A stretch of DNA of 64,000 nt from Streptomyces sp. Alt3 (lineage in GTDB: Bacteria; Actinomycetota; Actinomycetes; Streptomycetales; Streptomycetaceae): NCBI RefSeq assembly GCF_030719215.1, contig NZ_CP120983.1, positions 248,001 through 312,000 on the forward strand. The letters run 5' to 3'. Positions 41,609 through 54,271 of the stretch are shown in pieces. The first letter of the stretch is position 1, and every line of letters starts with the position of its first letter. The notes under the pieces were generated by a model. The model did no database searches. It saw only the letters and a program-made list of their open reading frames with translations, and was not told the DNA's origin. Made by a program: the position numbers and the translations under genes.

Positions 41609-43309
41609 TCACCGGGCCACGGCTCTGCAGTAGTCCTCGTCCGTGGCGAGGAGGCGGCGGTGCGTGTCCTCGGCCGTGACGGCACCGTCGTCCAGTACGA
41701 GGACGCGGTCGGCGGCGTCCAGCAGAGCCGGGCTGCTGGTGATCACCAGGGTGGTGCGGCCCTTGCGCAGCTTCGCGATGTTGCGCGCGATGAGCTGTTC
41801 GGTGACCGCGTCGACCGCGGTGGTCGGGTCGTGCAGGACCAGGACGTCGGAGTCGGCGGCGAGGGCACGGGCCAGCGAGAGCCGTTGGCGCTGCCCCCCG
41901 GAGAGGTTCGCGCCACGATCGCGGACGGCGTGGTCGAGTCCCTCCCGGTGGAGGGCGACGACGTCGGTCAGGAGCGACGCCTCCACTGCCTCCGGAACCA
42001 TCCCGCTGGTGCCCGACGGATCGATGTTCGTGCGGAGGCTGCCCTCGAAGATCTCCCCGTCGTAGGGGTTCACCAGGAGGTGCTCACGGAGGGCTTCGAC
42101 CGACAGGTCCCCGATCTCCCGGCCGCTGACCCGCACCACTCCGTCGTATGCCTGGGGCGGGACGTTAGCGCCCAGGATCGCGGCGAGGTCGGCGCCCGCG
42201 CGTGGCTGGTAGGCGGCGACGGCCACGAACTCGCCTGCGTGGACCTTGAACCGGAGTCCGTGCAGCGTCCCGTGGCTGACACCGTCGATCTCGAGGTCGC
42301 CGCCGGCGGCCGGGCGGTCACGGCCCGGGGACGTCAGTGGCGGTGCGGCGAGCACGAGGGCCATCCGGTCGGCCGAGGCTCGCGCCATCATCACGTACTT
42401 GGGCATCTCGGAGAACATCTTGAGCGGTTCCATGATGAACTGCGCCAGACCGACGGCCATGACGAGCTCACCGATGGTGATCCGGCCTCCGTACGCCAGC
42501 CAGCCCGCGGTCAGGGTCACGGCGGCGGCGAGCACCGCGTTGAGGGCCAGCGCGGTGCCCGCGTAGACGCCGTTCACCCGGGCGACGGTGATCGCCTGGT
42601 GCTTCGCCTCGGTGCTGACCTTCCGGTAGGAGAGGAACGCCGCGTGGTTGCCGCCGAAGCCGTGGAGCGGGCGCAGCCCGGTGATCAGGTCGGCGACCTT
42701 GGCGCCCGCCCGTGCCACGCGGGCCTGCTGTTCACGCGTGCTGGAGCCGATCCGCCGGGACATCACGCTCAGGACGGACAGGATCCCGACGGTTCCCACG
42801 ATCACCAGCAGTCCGAGCCGGAGGTCGGCCATGCCCAGCGCGACGGACGCCACCACCACCGCGACCAGCGAACTGATCAGCAGCGGGACCACCTCGACGA
42901 TGTCGGCGGTCTGGTCGGCGTCCTCGGTGGCGATGGTCAGGACCTCGCCGGACTTCAGGCCGACGTCCCTGGCCACCGGCTGGAGACCGCAGGCCGCCAC
43001 CTTGACGCGCCAGCGGTGCGCCTCGGTCGTGTTGGCCTTCTGCAGCACACGCATCCCGAACCGCCACGACAGCGACACGGTCGTGATGATCACGGCCAGG
43101 GCCCCGATCGACAGGCCGAGCGAACCGAGGCTCCGGTCCTGCATCGTGTGCTCGACGATCAGGCCGAGCGCGATGGGGAAGGCGGTCTCGCCCGCCTGGT
43201 AGAGGCCCATGAGGACGGTCCCCCGGACGACCGCGCCGGAGTTGCGGCGCAGGGCGGTGCGGAGGATGCCGGCGCCGGGGCGGCGGCGCTGCACGTCAGG
43301 AGTTGTCAT
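41609..43309 (-). CDS. cchI: ABC exporter half-transporter with degenerate ATP site, CchI-type
   Basis: A 566-residue fusion of about six membrane helices (residues about 25-290) and an ATPase domain. The signature [10 protein letters not shown] (about 463-472) is intact, but the Walker A position reads [11 protein letters not shown] with no GKS/T, Walker B reads [11 protein letters not shown] with Pro for the catalytic Glu, and the H-loop is ITSSPA with no His. It therefore cannot hydrolyse ATP alone and should pair with CchG, whose defects are the mirror image. Its start overlaps the NRPS end by 14 bases. The expected role is siderophore export. Confidence 0.88.
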   Translation of the reverse strand: MTTPDVQRRRPGAGILRTALRRNSGAVVRGTVLMGLYQAGETAFPIALGLIVEHTMQDRSLGSLGLSIGALAVIITTVSLSWRFGMRVLQKANTTEAHRWRVKVAACGLQPVARDVGLKSGEVLTIATEDADQTADIVEVVPLLISSLVAVVVASVALGMADLRLGLLVIVGTVGILSVLSVMSRRIGSSTREQQARVARAGAKVADLITGLRPLHGFGGNHAAFLSYRKVSTEAKHQAITVARVNGVYAGTALALNAVLAAAVTLTAGWLAYGGRITIGELVMAVGLAQFIMEPLKMFSEMPKYVMMARASADRMALVLAAPPLTSPGRDRPAAGGDLEIDGVSHGTLHGLRFKVHAGEFVAVAAYQPRAGADLAAILGANVPPQAYDGVVRVSGREIGDLSVEALREHLLVNPYDGEIFEGSLRTNIDPSGTSGMVPEAVEASLLTDVVALHREGLDHAVRDRGANLSGGQRQRLSLARALAADSDVLVLHDPTTAVDAVTEQLIARNIAKLRKGRTTLVITSSPALLDAADRVLVLDDGAVTAEDTHRRLLATDEDYCRAVAR

Positions 43310-46300
43310 CAAGGTGGCGGGCAATCGCTTCCGGGGTTCGAAGGGTGAGCAGATCACGGATGGTGACCACAGGACCGTACTCCCGGCGGAGCAGTCCGAT
43401 GAGCCGCACCGCCAGCATGGAGTGTCCGCCGAGGGCCACGAAGTCGCTGACCGCGCTCACCTCGTCGTCGTCCAGGTCGAGCGCCTCGGCGAAGAACTCG
43501 CAGACCACCGTCTCCGTCCCGGTCTCGGGGCCGCGTTCGCCGACCGTGGTCAGTACGCCGAGCGGCCTGGCCTCGGGCAGCGCCTTGGTGTCGGCCTTGC
43601 CGTTCACGGTCAGGGGGATGCTGTCGACCTGGGCGTAGTGCGTCGGGCGCAGGAAGTCCGGCAGCCCGCCGCCGACCTCGGCGGCGACCGCCGCCAGGTC
43701 GGAACCGCTGAGCACGAGGTAGGCGGCCAGCCGGTGGGAGCCGTCGACCTGAGGGTCCGGCTGGGCGACCGCGGCCACGAAGCGGACCGCCGGGTGCGAG
43801 GCGAACGCGGCCTCCACCTCGCCCAGTTCGACCCGGTGCCCTCGGATCTTGACCTGCTGGTCGGTGCGGCCGAGGTACACCAGGTTCCCGTCGGGCCGTC
43901 GGGACACCAGGTCCCCGGTGCGGTACATGCGCCCGCCGGGCTCGCCGAACGGGCACGCGACGAACCGGTCCGCGGTCTGGGCGGTCTGCCCGAGGTAGCC
44001 GCGGGCGACGCCGATGCCCGACACGTACAGCTCGCCGGGGACTCCGTCGGGAAGGGGCCGCAGCCACGGGTCGAGCACGTACACGTCGGTGTTGTCGATA
44101 GCGACGCCGACCACGGGGTCCTGGCATTCGAAGGTGCCGACGCCGAGGGTGTTGATGGTGTACTCGGTCGGTCCGTAGAGGTTGTAGCCGGCCGTCCCCT
44201 CGGTCTCCGCGAGCCGTTGCCACAGGGTCGGGGTGACGGCCTCGCCGCCCAGCAGCACCAGGGCCGGCCGCCGCGCGGGGTCGTCGAGGAGGCCCTCGGA
44301 GACGAGTTGCTGCGCGTAGGTGGGGGTCACGTTGATGACGTCGATCCCGTGCTCGGCGCAGTACTCGACCAGCCGGGGGGCGTCCCGGCGCAGTTCCTCG
44401 TCGCAGATGTGCACCTCGTGGCCGTCGGCGAGCCACAGCAGCTCCTCCCACGACATGTCGAACGCGAACGACACGGTGTGCGCGATGCGGAAGGTGCGGT
44501 GCCCGTGCTCCGCGAGGACCGGTTCGAAGATGCGGCGCTGATGGTTGATCAGCATGTTGGTGAGACCGGCGTACTCGGTGACGACACCCTTGGGCTTCCC
44601 GGTCGATCCCGAGGTGTAGATCGTGTACGCGGGGTGCCGCAGTCGGTCCGGGGAGTCCGGTGCGAACGTGACATACGGTTCGGCCTCCGGCAGCGGCAGG
44701 TCGAGCTCGATGAGGTCGCCGGTCAGCCGGGGTGACACCGAGCTGACCGTGAGGATCACGTCCGGGCGGGCGGCGTCGACGATCGCGGCGATCCGCTCGT
44801 CCGGGTGGTCGAGTTCCAGGGGCACATAGGCGGCGCCGGCCCGCAGCACGGCGAACAGTGCCACGATCGAGTCGAGGGAGCGCGGGATCGCCAGGCCCAC
44901 GGTCGTCTCGGGTCCGATGCCGCGCCCGACGAGTACACCGGCCACCGCGCGGCTGCGGTCGCGGAGCTGGGCGAACGTCATGGCGGAACCGTGCGCGACG
45001 AGGGCGACCCGCTGCGGATCGCGGTCGGCGGCCCGGTCGAACCGGTCGACCACCGTGTCCGTGCCGATGTCCGTGTGCGCGGAGGGCTCGGGCTCCGGTC
45101 CGATGCCGTTCAGCGCGCCGACCGGTCCGGTGGAGCGTGCCAGGTCGTCGAGCACGCGCAGGTAGTCGTCGAGGAGACGGCGGGCGTTCGCGGTGTCGTC
45201 GTCGCGGTGCTCCAGCTTGACGGTGAGGCGCTCGCCGGGCGTGACGACCCAGGTGAACGGGTAGTGCGTCGAGTCGTCGGCCTTCACCGAGGTGATCCCG
45301 TGCCGGGCGTTCATCTCGGCGAACGCGTCCATGTCCAGGAAGTTCTGGAGCACGAAGAGGTTGTCGAACAGGCTCCCGTGGCCACTGGCCCGCTGGATCT
45401 CACCGAGTCCCAGGTGCTCGTGCTCCATGGCTTCGACACGGGCCGCCTGTACGGACGAGAGGTATTCCCGGACCGTGTCCCCGGGCCGTGCCCGGGTCCA
45501 CATCGGGACGGTGTTGAGGAGCACGCCCACGATGCCGGACAGGCCTTCGCCCTCCCGTCCGGAGACGGTCACACCGAACACGGCGTCGGTACGGCCCGTG
45601 TGCGCGCCCAGCAGGAGGCCGAACGCGCCGCTGAGGACCGTGTTGAGGGTGACCCCGTGGGTCCTGGCCGCCGCCCGCAGGAGGTCGGACCCCTCCGCGG
45701 ACAGGGTGTGCACGAGGGCGCGCGGCAGCTCTTCCGTCAGGGACGGCTCCGGCCCCGCGAGGAGGGTCGGGCCGCTGAGTCCGGCCAGGTGCTCGGCCCA
45801 GAAGCGCTCCGACACCGCGGGGTCCCTGGCGTCGAGGGCGCGGGCGTAGTCCTCGAAGCCCGGTGTCGCCGGGACCGGTTCGGGTGCCTCGCCGGCCAGG
45901 AGCGCGTGGTAGGCGTCGAACAGGTCGCGGAGCAGGATCTCCCGGGACCAGCCGTCCCACAGCAGCAGGTGGTAGCTCAGCAGCAGGCCGTCCTGCCCGC
46001 CGGGCAGCCTGACCACGGTCATCCGGACCAGCGGCGGCTCGCCCGGGTCGAATCCCGTGTCACGGTCCCGGGCACGCAGGGCTTCGACGTCCGCCTCCGT
46101 CAGCGCCTCGACCGTACGGACGTCCACGCGCCGGCCGGCGGCGAGGAGCTGGACGGGGTTCCCCTCGTCGTCGGTGCCGAAGCCGGCGCCGACGACCGGG
46201 TGCCGTGCGATGACGTACGCCATCGCCTCGGCCAGCGCCTCGGTGTCCAGCGGACGGTCGAAGGTGAAGTAGCTCTGCGCGACGTAGTGCCCGGCCGTGC

Positions 46301-49300
46301 CGGCCATCTGCGCCTGGAAGAACAGGCCCCGCTGGAGCGGGGTGACCGGTGCCGTGCGCTCGGCGGTGGCGGAGAATTCCGCGAGACGGAGCAGGGCGTC
46401 GCGCCAGTGCTCGGTGATCGCGTCGGGGATGCCGTCGGCGAGGGAGAAGACCGCGCGCAGGCTTCCGGTGTCGTCGGTCCAGGCGTTGACCTCGACGGCG
46501 TACGGGCTGTCCTGGTCCGGGCCGGTGAGGTGCAGCGCCCGGGACTCGCTGCCCCGGCCGAGGTAGTTGAACAGCACCTGCGGTCGGGCCGTCAGCAGGG
46601 GGGCCGTCTGCGGGTTGAGATAGCGGAGCTGGCCGTAGGCGACGTGTCCGCGTTCGTCGGGCAGGCGTGCCGCGACCTCGCGTGCCGCGGCGACGGGGTC
46701 GGTGTGCGCGGTGAGCCGCAGGGGTGCGATGGAGGTGAACCAGCCGACGGTGCGGGAGTAGTCGTGGTGGTCCAGCGCGGGGACCCGGCCGTGCCGTTCG
46801 AGCTCGACGGTGAGGTCGGTGGGCGAGGGCTGGACGTGTGTCAGCGCGGTCCTGAGCGCGCCGCACAGCAGTTCGGTCGGGCCGATTCCGAGGGCGGCGG
46901 GGGCGGTGCGCGTCAGCCGGTCGCTCGCCTCGGGCGTGAGCACGACCGTGGTCTCGCGGATGCCGCCGACCGCGGGCAGCAGCCCCGGCGCCCGGAGGGT
47001 GGTGACCCAGTGGTCGAGGTCGTCGGTGATCTGGTTGGCGCGGGTGCTCAGGGCCTCGGCGTACTCGGCGTAGGACGTGGTCGGCGGGGGGAGCGTGCCG
47101 CCCCTCAGAAGGGTGTCCAGGTCGTCGAGCAGGACCAGCCAGGACACGGAGTCGACGGCGAGGTGGTGGACGGTGACCACGAGGGTCCGGCTCTGTTCCA
47201 GCCACGAGAACGCGATGACGTCGCCGGACTCCGGGGCGAGGCGGCCGGCCGCGTCCCTCGCGACAGCCGTCGCGTCGGTGCTGTCCGTCCGGACGACGGT
47301 GACCTCGCCGGCGGGCTCGGTGCGCAGCGACCACACGCCGTGCTCCACGCGGAGCCGCAGCCGGAGTGCCGGGTGTGCCGCGACGACCGCCCGCGCCGCG
47401 CGGCCGGCCTCCGCGAACCCGGCGCCCTCGGGCATCTGCACGGTCCTGGCCTGGGCGAACCCGGCCAGGGAGCCGCCCAGTTCGCGCTGGCGCAGGATGA
47501 TCGGCGTGGGTGTCAGCGGCCCGTCCTCGCGGGGAGCGGGGGTGGACGCGGACGCTGCGGACCGCGGCGCGCGTGAGGCGAGGTGCTCGGCGAGCGCGCG
47601 CGGTGTCCTGTGCAGGAACACATCCCGCGGGGCGATCGCCAGGCCGAGCGCCCTGGCCCTGTTGATCACGGTGATGGCGACGATGCTGTCGCCCCCGGCC
47701 ATGAAGAAGTCGGTGTCACCGTCGACGGTGATGTCGCCGGGCAGTGTCCCGGCGAAGATGTCGACGAGCAACGGGAGCGCGGAGTCTGCCTGCTCCACCG
47801 GTGCGCTCTCCCGCGTGGCACGCTCGGTCAGCGCCTTGCGGTCCAGCTTCCCGTTCACCGTCAGAGGGAGGACGTCGGTCCCGATCACACGGCCCGGCAC
47901 CATGTGCACGGGCAGCTTCTCGGACAGGCGGTCCGGGAGGTCGTCGGGCACCCGGCCCACGACGTGCGCGACCAGGTGGTCGTCGCTGTCCGCCACCGTG
48001 ACGGCCACGTCCACGACACCGTCGAGCTCCCTGATCGCGGACTCCACCTCGCCGAGTTCGATGCGGAACCCCTTGAGCTGCACCTGTTCGTCGGCGCGGC
48101 CGGCGAACTCCAGCTCTCCGTCGAGGGTGCGCCGGGCGAGATCACCGGTGTGGTACATGCGGGAGCCGTCGCCCGTGAAGGGGTTCGCGACGAACCGGCC
48201 GGCGGTGAGCCCGGGCCGGCCGAGGTAGCCGAGCGAGACCTGGTCGCCGGCGACGTAGATGGCACCCACCCTGCCCGGCGGAACGGGGCGGAGCCGGTCG
48301 TCCAGCACGTAGGTGGTGAGGCCGGGGACGGGGCCGCCGATGGGGCTGACGTCTCCCGCGAAGTCCTCGTCGGTGAGGACCCGGTGGGTGACGTGGACGG
48401 TGGTCTCCGTGATGCCGTACATGTTGACCAGTTCGGGCGAGGCGGTGCCGTGCCGCTCGACCCAGCCACGCAGCCGCGCCAGGTCCAGCGCCTCGCCCCC
48501 GAAGATGATCCGGCGCAGCGTGCCGGCGGACTCGACGGCGTGCCGGTCGGCCTCGACGAAACGGTAGAAGGCCGAGGGCGTCTGGTTGAGCACGGTGACC
48601 CCGCGCTCACGGACCAGCCGGTGGAAGTCCACCGGGGAGCGGGTCAGCCCGTAGTCCGGGACCAGCAGTTCACCGCCGTGCGCGAGGGCGCCCCACAGCT
48701 CCCAGACCGCGAAGTCGAAGGAGTAGGAGTGGAACTGCACCCACACGTCGTGAGGGCCGAAGTCCATGTCGGGCCGGGTGTTCCTGAGCAGTGACACCAC
48801 GCTGGAGTGCGGGACGACGACACCCTTCGGCCGGCCGGTCGATCCGGAGGTGTAGATGACGTAAGCGGGATCGTGCCATCCGGCCACCGGCGCGCCGGTG
48901 CGCGGTTCGTCCTCCGGGGGAAGCTCCTCCCCCAGCACGATCACCCGGGCCGCCGAGGGCCCTGTCCCCCGGTCCAGCAGCGCCGTGAAGCGGTCCCGCT
49001 GGTCACGGTCCACGAGGACCACCTGCGGGGCCGCGTCGGTGAGGATGTACTCCAGCCGTGCGTCCGGGTACGCCAGGTCCAGGGGTACGTACGCCCCGCC
49101 CGCGCTGACGACGGCCACCAGGGCGACCACCTGGTCCAGGGAACGTGGGACGGCTACGGCGACGCGACTGCCCGGACCGACTCCGGCCGCACGCAGGGCC
49201 GATGCCAACTCGTCCTTCGCGGCTGCCAGTTCGCCGTAGGTCAGGGAACGGGTCCCGCCGTCGAGGGTGCAGTGGGTGACGGCGGTCGCCGCGGGGTCGC

Positions 49301-52300
49301 GTCGGGCCGCGGCGTCGAACAGTCCGCCCAGTGTCGTCGGGGCGAAGGGCTCGGGGCTGCGGCGTGTGTCGGGCGACAGGTCGTCGACGAGGGCGTCCGG
49401 CCGGTCGAGCAGGCCGGTGAGGGTGCGGGTGAACGTGTCGAGGACGGCCCGGGCGCCTGCTTCGCGCAGCAGGTCCCCGTCGTAGATCAGGTTGAAGCGG
49501 GCCCGGCCGTCGGGGGTGCGTTCCACGACCAGGGTGAGCGGGTAGTGGGGGGCGCCCTCGTTCACGATGCGGGTGACGGCGACCTCGTCGCCCGGCCGCC
49601 GCAGTGCCTCCACATCGGTCGCGACGTCGAAGACGACCAGGGTGTCGAACACGGCGCCCCCGCCGGCCTGGCGGCCGATCCTCGCCAGGGAGACGTGCTG
49701 GTGCGCCAGTACCGCGCTCTGGTGCTCCCGCACGGAGGTGAAGAGATCACGCGCACGGGTGGTGCCGGACCAACGGGCCCGCAGAGGGATGGTGTTGATG
49801 AACAGACCCACCATGTCCTCGATGCCGGACAGCTCCGAGTCACGGCCGGACACGGTGGAACCGAACACCACGTCCCTGCCCTGGAGGATGCCTCCCAGCG
49901 TCACGGCCCACGCGCTGTGCACCGCCACGCTCAGCGGCACGCCGGCCGAGCGGACGGCCGCGTCGATGTCGTGCTCCGGCACCACCGCGGTGTCGGCGAA
50001 ACGGTCGGAGGGGGCGTGGCCGTCGGCGACCAGGGAGGGGCCGGGCAGATCGGCGAGCTCCTCGCGCCAGACCCGGTCGCTCTCCTCCTCGTCGAGCGCG
50101 GCGAGCCGGCGTACGTGGTCGGGGAAGCCGCCGAGCGGATACAGGCTGCCCGGTGCGTGGTACTCGGCCAGCAGGGCACGGAGCATCGGCGGGACCGACC
50201 AGCCGTCGGCGACGATGTGGTGCACGGTCTGCACCAGCACGTCGCCGCCGGAACCACCGGTACCGCCGGACCCGCCGCGGATGAGCGTGTACCGCATGAG
50301 CGGGCCGGTGGCCAGGTCGAAACCGGCGCGGCGGTCCCGCTCGGCGTGCTCGCGGACACCGGCTTCGGTGATCCCCGGACGGTCCAGCGTGGTGAAGGGC
50401 GCCTCCACCCCGCTCTCCAGTACGGAGACCACACGACCGTCGGCGAGAGCGACGAAGCGCGCGGCCAGGTTCGGGTAGAGGGTGAGCAGCCGGGTCGCCG
50501 CCGCCGCGAGCCGGTCGGCGTCCACCTCGCCCTCCAGCGTGAGGAGTTGCTGCTCGACGTAACTGCCCGCCGAGTCGTCGTCGAAGACCGAGTGGAAGTA
50601 GAGGCCCTCCTGCAGCGGGGTCAGCGGCAGGATGTCCAGCAGCGCCGGTCCGTCCAGGGCGTCCACGTCGTCCTGGGTCAGCGGGACCAGGGGGAAGTCG
50701 CCGGCCGAGTGGCCTCCCTGTTCGAGGGCGGCCAGCCCGGTGAGGGCTTCGCGCAGGTAGGCGCAGATGGCCGTGGTGTCCTCGTCGGTGAACATTCCGT
50801 CGGGCCAGGAGACGGTGGTGACGAGCTCGTACGCGCCGTTCGACGCGGGTTCGGCGATCGCGTTGAACTCCAGGGCACGAGGAAGGCGCATCAACGGGTC
50901 GCGCTTCTCGCCCAGCTGCCCCGCGGCGCCGGCGAACTGCCAGTCCCCTCCCGTGCCCGAGTCGAAGCGGCCCAGGTAGTTGAACAGCACCTGTGGGGCG
51001 GGGGTGTCGAGCCCGGTGTCGGTCAGGTAGCGCAGGGCTCCGTAGGAGAGGCCGTTGCCCGGCACCCGGCCGAGGTCGTCCTTGACCGCCTTCAGCGCGG
51101 CGGCCAGGTAGGCGGGGTCGGTGGGATCGGCCGTCGCACCGGGGTCCACGACCACCGGGAACAGCGTGGTGAACCAGCCGACGGTCCGCGACAGTTCCGG
51201 CTCGAAGCCGGCGCTGTCCGCCACGAACCGCGCTTCGCGGCCGTGTCCTTCGAGCTCGATGTGTGCGAACGTCTGGTCCTGCCCGAGGTCACGGCGCCAC
51301 CGGGCGAGGGCGACGGCGAGTCCCGTCAGCAGCACGTCGTTGACACCCGCGTGGAACTTCGCGGGTATCTCCCCCAGCAGCGCCGCGGTGGCCCCGGCGC
51401 CGAGGGTGACGGTACGGGTGCGTTCCCGGGCGACGGTGTCGGCCCCGGACAGCGCGCGCCGGCCCACCGGGTGGTCGGCCCCGGGCAGGGGGCGTTCGAA
51501 GACGGCACGGTCCGCCTCGAAGTCGGCGCCCTCCAGCACCTGCGTCCAGCGTCGGAAGGAGGTGCCCACCGGAGGGAGTTCGATGGGTTTTCCGGACGCG
51601 AACTGCTGCCAGGCGGTGGCCAGATCCTCCATGAGGATCCGCCAGGACACACCGTCCACGACCACGTGGTGGACGACCACGACGAGTTCACGTGCGTCGC
51701 GGCGCCAGACGGCGCGCAGCATCGTGCCGTGCTCGGGGTCGAGCCCGTCCGTGGCGAGCGCCACGCAGGCGTCGAGCGGCAGGCCGCTCTCCTGCCATCC
51801 CACGGCGGCGCGGTCGGCCCGCGGGATGTCGAAGCTCCAGCGGTCGCCGCGGACCAGCCCTGCCCGCAGCATGTCGTGCCGCGCGGTCACCGCGCCGAGG
51901 ATCGCGTCGAGGGCGTCGGCGGTCAGGTCCGCCGGAGTGTTCAGCACGACCGACTGCACGAAGCCGTCGATGGCGTCGGTGGTCTCTCCGAGCCACTGGA
52001 CGACGGGGGATCCGACGACCGGGCCGGTGGCCACGTCGTCGTGTCCCCCTGTGGAGACGTCCTCCCGGGACACGACGGCGGCGAGCGCCCCGACGACGCT
52101 GTGGGTGAAGATCTGCCGTGCCGTGACATGGAGGCCGGCGGCGCGCAGTGCGCTCAGCAGCGAGATCGCCAGGATGCTGTCCCCTCCGAGCCGGAAGAAG
52201 TCCTGGTCGACCCCGACCTCGTCGAGCCTCAGGACGGTCGCGACCGCCTCGCACACCGCGCGCTCGTTCTCGGTGGAGGGCGGGACGAACGGACCGGCCC

Positions 52301-54212
52301 CGACGCGGGGTTCCGGGAGCGCCGCCCGGTCGATCTTGCCGTTCGCGGTGAGCGGGAACTCCTTCAGCACGACGACGTGGGTGGGCACCATGTAGTCCAC
52401 CATGTGCTCGGCCGCCCACGCCGTGACCTCGTCCCCCCGCAGCCCCTCGCTGCCGGTGACGGGGATGACGTAGCCCACCAGGTAGGTGCCGCCCGCCGTG
52501 TTCTTCTTCGCGACGACGCAGGTGTGCCGTACGGAGGGGTGCTCCCCGAGCCCCGCCTCGACGTCCTCCGTCTCCAGCCGCATCCCGCGGATCTTGATCT
52601 GGTTGTCGGCCCGGCCGAGGAAGTCCAGCGATCCGTCCGGGGCGAAGCGTGCGAGGTCACCGGTCCGGTACAGCCGGGACCCGTCACCCGCGAAGGGGTT
52701 CGCGACGAACCGGGAGGCCGTCAGGCCGGGGGCGTTGACGTAGCCGCGCCCCAGGAGGAACCCTCCCACGTACAGCTCGCCGCCCACCCCGACGGGGACC
52801 GGGCGCAGTTCGTCGTCGAGCACGTACAGCTGGGTGTTGGGGTTGGCCTTGCCGATCGACGTCGACAGGCGTTCCGCCTCGCCGCGGTAGATGACGTGCG
52901 AGACGCCGATCGTCGTCTCGGCCGGGCCGTAGCCGTGGTACATGGGGATGTCGAGGCGGGTGCGGAAGCGTTCGTACAGTTCGGGGGTCAGGACCTCGCC
53001 GCCGCACCAGACGTGCCGCAGGCTGTCCAGCCGGCCGGAGTCACCGGTCATCTCCAGCAGGACGTCCAGCATGGACGACACGAGGTAGGTGAAGGTGACG
53101 CGCTGTTCGGACAGCACACCGAGCAGGTGCTGGGGATCGCGTTCTCCGCCGGGACGCAGGACGACGAGCCTGCCGCCGCGGACGAGCGGCAGGAAGATCT
53201 CGTTGATGGAGATGTCGAAGGACAGCGGTGCCTTGAACAGTGACGCGTCGTCGTGGCCGAAGCCGAGGATCTCCTGCGACTGCCACAACAGGCGCTCGCT
53301 GATGGCCTCGTGCCGGATCATGGCGCCCTTGGGGCGGCCTGTCGAACCGGAGGTGAAGATCACGTACGCGAGGGCGGCTCCGGGGACGGTGACGCCCGTC
53401 GGCCCGGCCGGGTAGGAGTCGTACCGCCAGGCGCCGAGGTCGACGGCCACGGCGGGCGGTTCGCCGTCCCGGTGGTCGCCCGAGTCGTTGAGCTGCAGCA
53501 CGATGCGGGCGTCCTCGACGACGACGGCCCGGCGCTCGGCGGGCCATGCCGGGTCGAGCGGCACGAACGCGCATCCGGCCTGCAGCACTCCGAGCAGCCC
53601 GACCACCATGTCGGCCGAGCGGCCCAGGGATATCCCGACGACCTGTTCGGCTGTGAGCCCGCGCTCGATCAGGTGGTGCGCCAGCTGCGCCGAGAGCTCC
53701 GCCGTCTCCCGGTACGTCAGCGACCGGTGTTCGTCGACGATCGCGACGGCGTCCGGCCGGGCCCGTGCCTGCTCCAGGAACATCTCGACGACGGTGGGGC
53801 GGAGCCGGTCGGCCGCAGTGTCGTTCCACTCGTCCAGGGCCTTGATCCGCGCCTCCGCGCCGACGGGTGCGATGCTGCCCAACGGCCGGTCGGGGAAGTC
53901 GGCCAGGTCGTCCAGCGCGAGCTGCGCGCCGTCCGGCAGCAGGCCTTCGGCGGCCCGGATGCTCCGGCCGTCCGCTCCGATCTCCCAGCCCGCGGGCGCG
54001 GTGCCGCCGTCGCCGACCCACCGGAGCACGTCGGCGAACAGCGTCGCGGGGGTGAGGTCGATGCCTTCGGGGCCGATGCCGGTCGCCCAGTACGACAGCC
54101 CGATGGCGCACGCCTCGGCGATCGTACGGTCGGAGTGGTCCCCGGTCCGCCTGCGTACGTCGTCCAGACCGGCGGCGGAAAGCAGCATGGTGCGAGCAGT
54201 GGGATCCGTCAT
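43296..54212 (-). CDS. cchH: Trimodular NRPS, coelichelin synthetase
   Basis: 3638 residues, order A1-PCP1-E1-C2-A2-PCP2-E2-C3-A3-PCP3, with no thioesterase. A1 core SGSTGRPKG near 286, PCP1 GGDS near 674, E1 HHVVVDG near 846, C2 HHIVADG near 1329, A2 SGSTGRPKG near 1786, PCP2 GGDS near 2172, E2 HHLAVDS near 2347, C3 HLLLWDG near 2747, A3 SGSTGKPKG near 3199, PCP3 GGHS near 3593. Aligned to GrsA by eye, the pocket codes are DINYWGGIGK, DFWNIGMVHK and DMENLGLINK (last Lys assumed), known for formyl-hydroxyornithine, threonine and hydroxyornithine. Two E domains predict two D-residues. The first ~110 residues are a condensation-like remnant. Three modules make a tetrapeptide in the known system, so module 1 is probably used twice. 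Confidence 0.95.
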   Translation of the reverse strand: MTDPTARTMLLSAAGLDDVRRRTGDHSDRTIAEACAIGLSYWATGIGPEGIDLTPATLFADVLRWVGDGGTAPAGWEIGADGRSIRAAEGLLPDGAQLALDDLADFPDRPLGSIAPVGAEARIKALDEWNDTAADRLRPTVVEMFLEQARARPDAVAIVDEHRSLTYRETAELSAQLAHHLIERGLTAEQVVGISLGRSADMVVGLLGVLQAGCAFVPLDPAWPAERRAVVVEDARIVLQLNDSGDHRDGEPPAVAVDLGAWRYDSYPAGPTGVTVPGAALAYVIFTSGSTGRPKGAMIRHEAISERLLWQSQEILGFGHDDASLFKAPLSFDISINEIFLPLVRGGRLVVLRPGGERDPQHLLGVLSEQRVTFTYLVSSMLDVLLEMTGDSGRLDSLRHVWCGGEVLTPELYERFRTRLDIPMYHGYGPAETTIGVSHVIYRGEAERLSTSIGKANPNTQLYVLDDELRPVPVGVGGELYVGGFLLGRGYVNAPGLTASRFVANPFAGDGSRLYRTGDLARFAPDGSLDFLGRADNQIKIRGMRLETEDVEAGLGEHPSVRHTCVVAKKNTAGGTYLVGYVIPVTGSEGLRGDEVTAWAAEHMVDYMVPTHVVVLKEFPLTANGKIDRAALPEPRVGAGPFVPPSTENERAVCEAVATVLRLDEVGVDQDFFRLGGDSILAISLLSALRAAGLHVTARQIFTHSVVGALAAVVSREDVSTGGHDDVATGPVVGSPVVQWLGETTDAIDGFVQSVVLNTPADLTADALDAILGAVTARHDMLRAGLVRGDRWSFDIPRADRAAVGWQESGLPLDACVALATDGLDPEHGTMLRAVWRRDARELVVVVHHVVVDGVSWRILMEDLATAWQQFASGKPIELPPVGTSFRRWTQVLEGADFEADRAVFERPLPGADHPVGRRALSGADTVARERTRTVTLGAGATAALLGEIPAKFHAGVNDVLLTGLAVALARWRRDLGQDQTFAHIELEGHGREARFVADSAGFEPELSRTVGWFTTLFPVVVDPGATADPTDPAYLAAALKAVKDDLGRVPGNGLSYGALRYLTDTGLDTPAPQVLFNYLGRFDSGTGGDWQFAGAAGQLGEKRDPLMRLPRALEFNAIAEPASNGAYELVTTVSWPDGMFTDEDTTAICAYLREALTGLAALEQGGHSAGDFPLVPLTQDDVDALDGPALLDILPLTPLQEGLYFHSVFDDDSAGSYVEQQLLTLEGEVDADRLAAAATRLLTLYPNLAARFVALADGRVVSVLESGVEAPFTTLDRPGITEAGVREHAERDRRAGFDLATGPLMRYTLIRGGSGGTGGSGGDVLVQTVHHIVADGWSVPPMLRALLAEYHAPGSLYPLGGFPDHVRRLAALDEEESDRVWREELADLPGPSLVADGHAPSDRFADTAVVPEHDIDAAVRSAGVPLSVAVHSAWAVTLGGILQGRDVVFGSTVSGRDSELSGIEDMVGLFINTIPLRARWSGTTRARDLFTSVREHQSAVLAHQHVSLARIGRQAGGGAVFDTLVVFDVATDVEALRRPGDEVAVTRIVNEGAPHYPLTLVVERTPDGRARFNLIYDGDLLREAGARAVLDTFTRTLTGLLDRPDALVDDLSPDTRRSPEPFAPTTLGGLFDAAARRDPAATAVTHCTLDGGTRSLTYGELAAAKDELASALRAAGVGPGSRVAVAVPRSLDQVVALVAVVSAGGAYVPLDLAYPDARLEYILTDAAPQVVLVDRDQRDRFTALLDRGTGPSAARVIVLGEELPPEDEPRTGAPVAGWHDPAYVIYTSGSTGRPKGVVVPHSSVVSLLRNTRPDMDFGPHDVWVQFHSYSFDFAVWELWGALAHGGELLVPDYGLTRSPVDFHRLVRERGVTVLNQTPSAFYRFVEADRHAVESAGTLRRIIFGGEALDLARLRGWVERHGTASPELVNMYGITETTVHVTHRVLTDEDFAGDVSPIGGPVPGLTTYVLDDRLRPVPPGRVGAIYVAGDQVSLGYLGRPGLTAGRFVANPFTGDGSRMYHTGDLARRTLDGELEFAGRADEQVQLKGFRIELGEVESAIRELDGVVDVAVTVADSDDHLVAHVVGRVPDDLPDRLSEKLPVHMVPGRVIGTDVLPLTVNGKLDRKALTERATRESAPVEQADSALPLLVDIFAGTLPGDITVDGDTDFFMAGGDSIVAITVINRARALGLAIAPRDVFLHRTPRALAEHLASRAPRSAASASTPAPREDGPLTPTPIILRQRELGGSLAGFAQARTVQMPEGAGFAEAGRAARAVVAAHPALRLRLRVEHGVWSLRTEPAGEVTVVRTDSTDATAVARDAAGRLAPESGDVIAFSWLEQSRTLVVTVHHLAVDSVSWLVLLDDLDTLLRGGTLPPPTTSYAEYAEALSTRANQITDDLDHWVTTLRAPGLLPAVGGIRETTVVLTPEASDRLTRTAPAALGIGPTELLCGALRTALTHVQPSPTDLTVELERHGRVPALDHHDYSRTVGWFTSIAPLRLTAHTDPVAAAREVAARLPDERGHVAYGQLRYLNPQTAPLLTARPQVLFNYLGRGSESRALHLTGPDQDSPYAVEVNAWTDDTGSLRAVFSLADGIPDAITEHWRDALLRLAEFSATAERTAPVTPLQRGLFFQAQMAGTAGHYVAQSYFTFDRPLDTEALAEAMAYVIARHPVVGAGFGTDDEGNPVQLLAAGRRVDVRTVEALTEADVEALRARDRDTGFDPGEPPLVRMTVVRLPGGQDGLLLSYHLLLWDGWSREILLRDLFDAYHALLAGEAPEPVPATPGFEDYARALDARDPAVSERFWAEHLAGLSGPTLLAGPEPSLTEELPRALVHTLSAEGSDLLRAAARTHGVTLNTVLSGAFGLLLGAHTGRTDAVFGVTVSGREGEGLSGIVGVLLNTVPMWTRARPGDTVREYLSSVQAARVEAMEHEHLGLGEIQRASGHGSLFDNLFVLQNFLDMDAFAEMNARHGITSVKADDSTHYPFTWVVTPGERLTVKLEHRDDDTANARRLLDDYLRVLDDLARSTGPVGALNGIGPEPEPSAHTDIGTDTVVDRFDRAADRDPQRVALVAHGSAMTFAQLRDRSRAVAGVLVGRGIGPETTVGLAIPRSLDSIVALFAVLRAGAAYVPLELDHPDERIAAIVDAARPDVILTVSSVSPRLTGDLIELDLPLPEAEPYVTFAPDSPDRLRHPAYTIYTSGSTGKPKGVVTEYAGLTNMLINHQRRIFEPVLAEHGHRTFRIAHTVSFAFDMSWEELLWLADGHEVHICDEELRRDAPRLVEYCAEHGIDVINVTPTYAQQLVSEGLLDDPARRPALVLLGGEAVTPTLWQRLAETEGTAGYNLYGPTEYTINTLGVGTFECQDPVVGVAIDNTDVYVLDPWLRPLPDGVPGELYVSGIGVARGYLGQTAQTADRFVACPFGEPGGRMYRTGDLVSRRPDGNLVYLGRTDQQVKIRGHRVELGEVEAAFASHPAVRFVAAVAQPDPQVDGSHRLAAYLVLSGSDLAAVAAEVGGGLPDFLRPTHYAQVDSIPLTVNGKADTKALPEARPLGVLTTVGERGPETGTETVVCEFFAEALDLDDDEVSAVSDFVALGGHSMLAVRLIGLLRREYGPVVTIRDLLTLRTPEAIARHLDDNS

Positions 54213-54271
54213 CGGAGACTCATCGTCCTTCCAGCGTATGAGAGTGGGAGGAGTCCCAACTCAGGGTGTGC

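Noticed and set aside
48807..53243. A 1,478-codon open frame on the plus strand, antisense to the NRPS
   Set aside because: It mirrors the GC-biased third positions of cchH, contains no domain, and lies wholly inside a well-supported gene.
54213..54271. Hairpin (TGGGA-N4-TCCCA) between cchG and cchH considered as a terminator
   Set aside because: The stem is short, the genes are co-directional in one unit with a 59-base gap, and read-through is needed; it may at most modulate expression.
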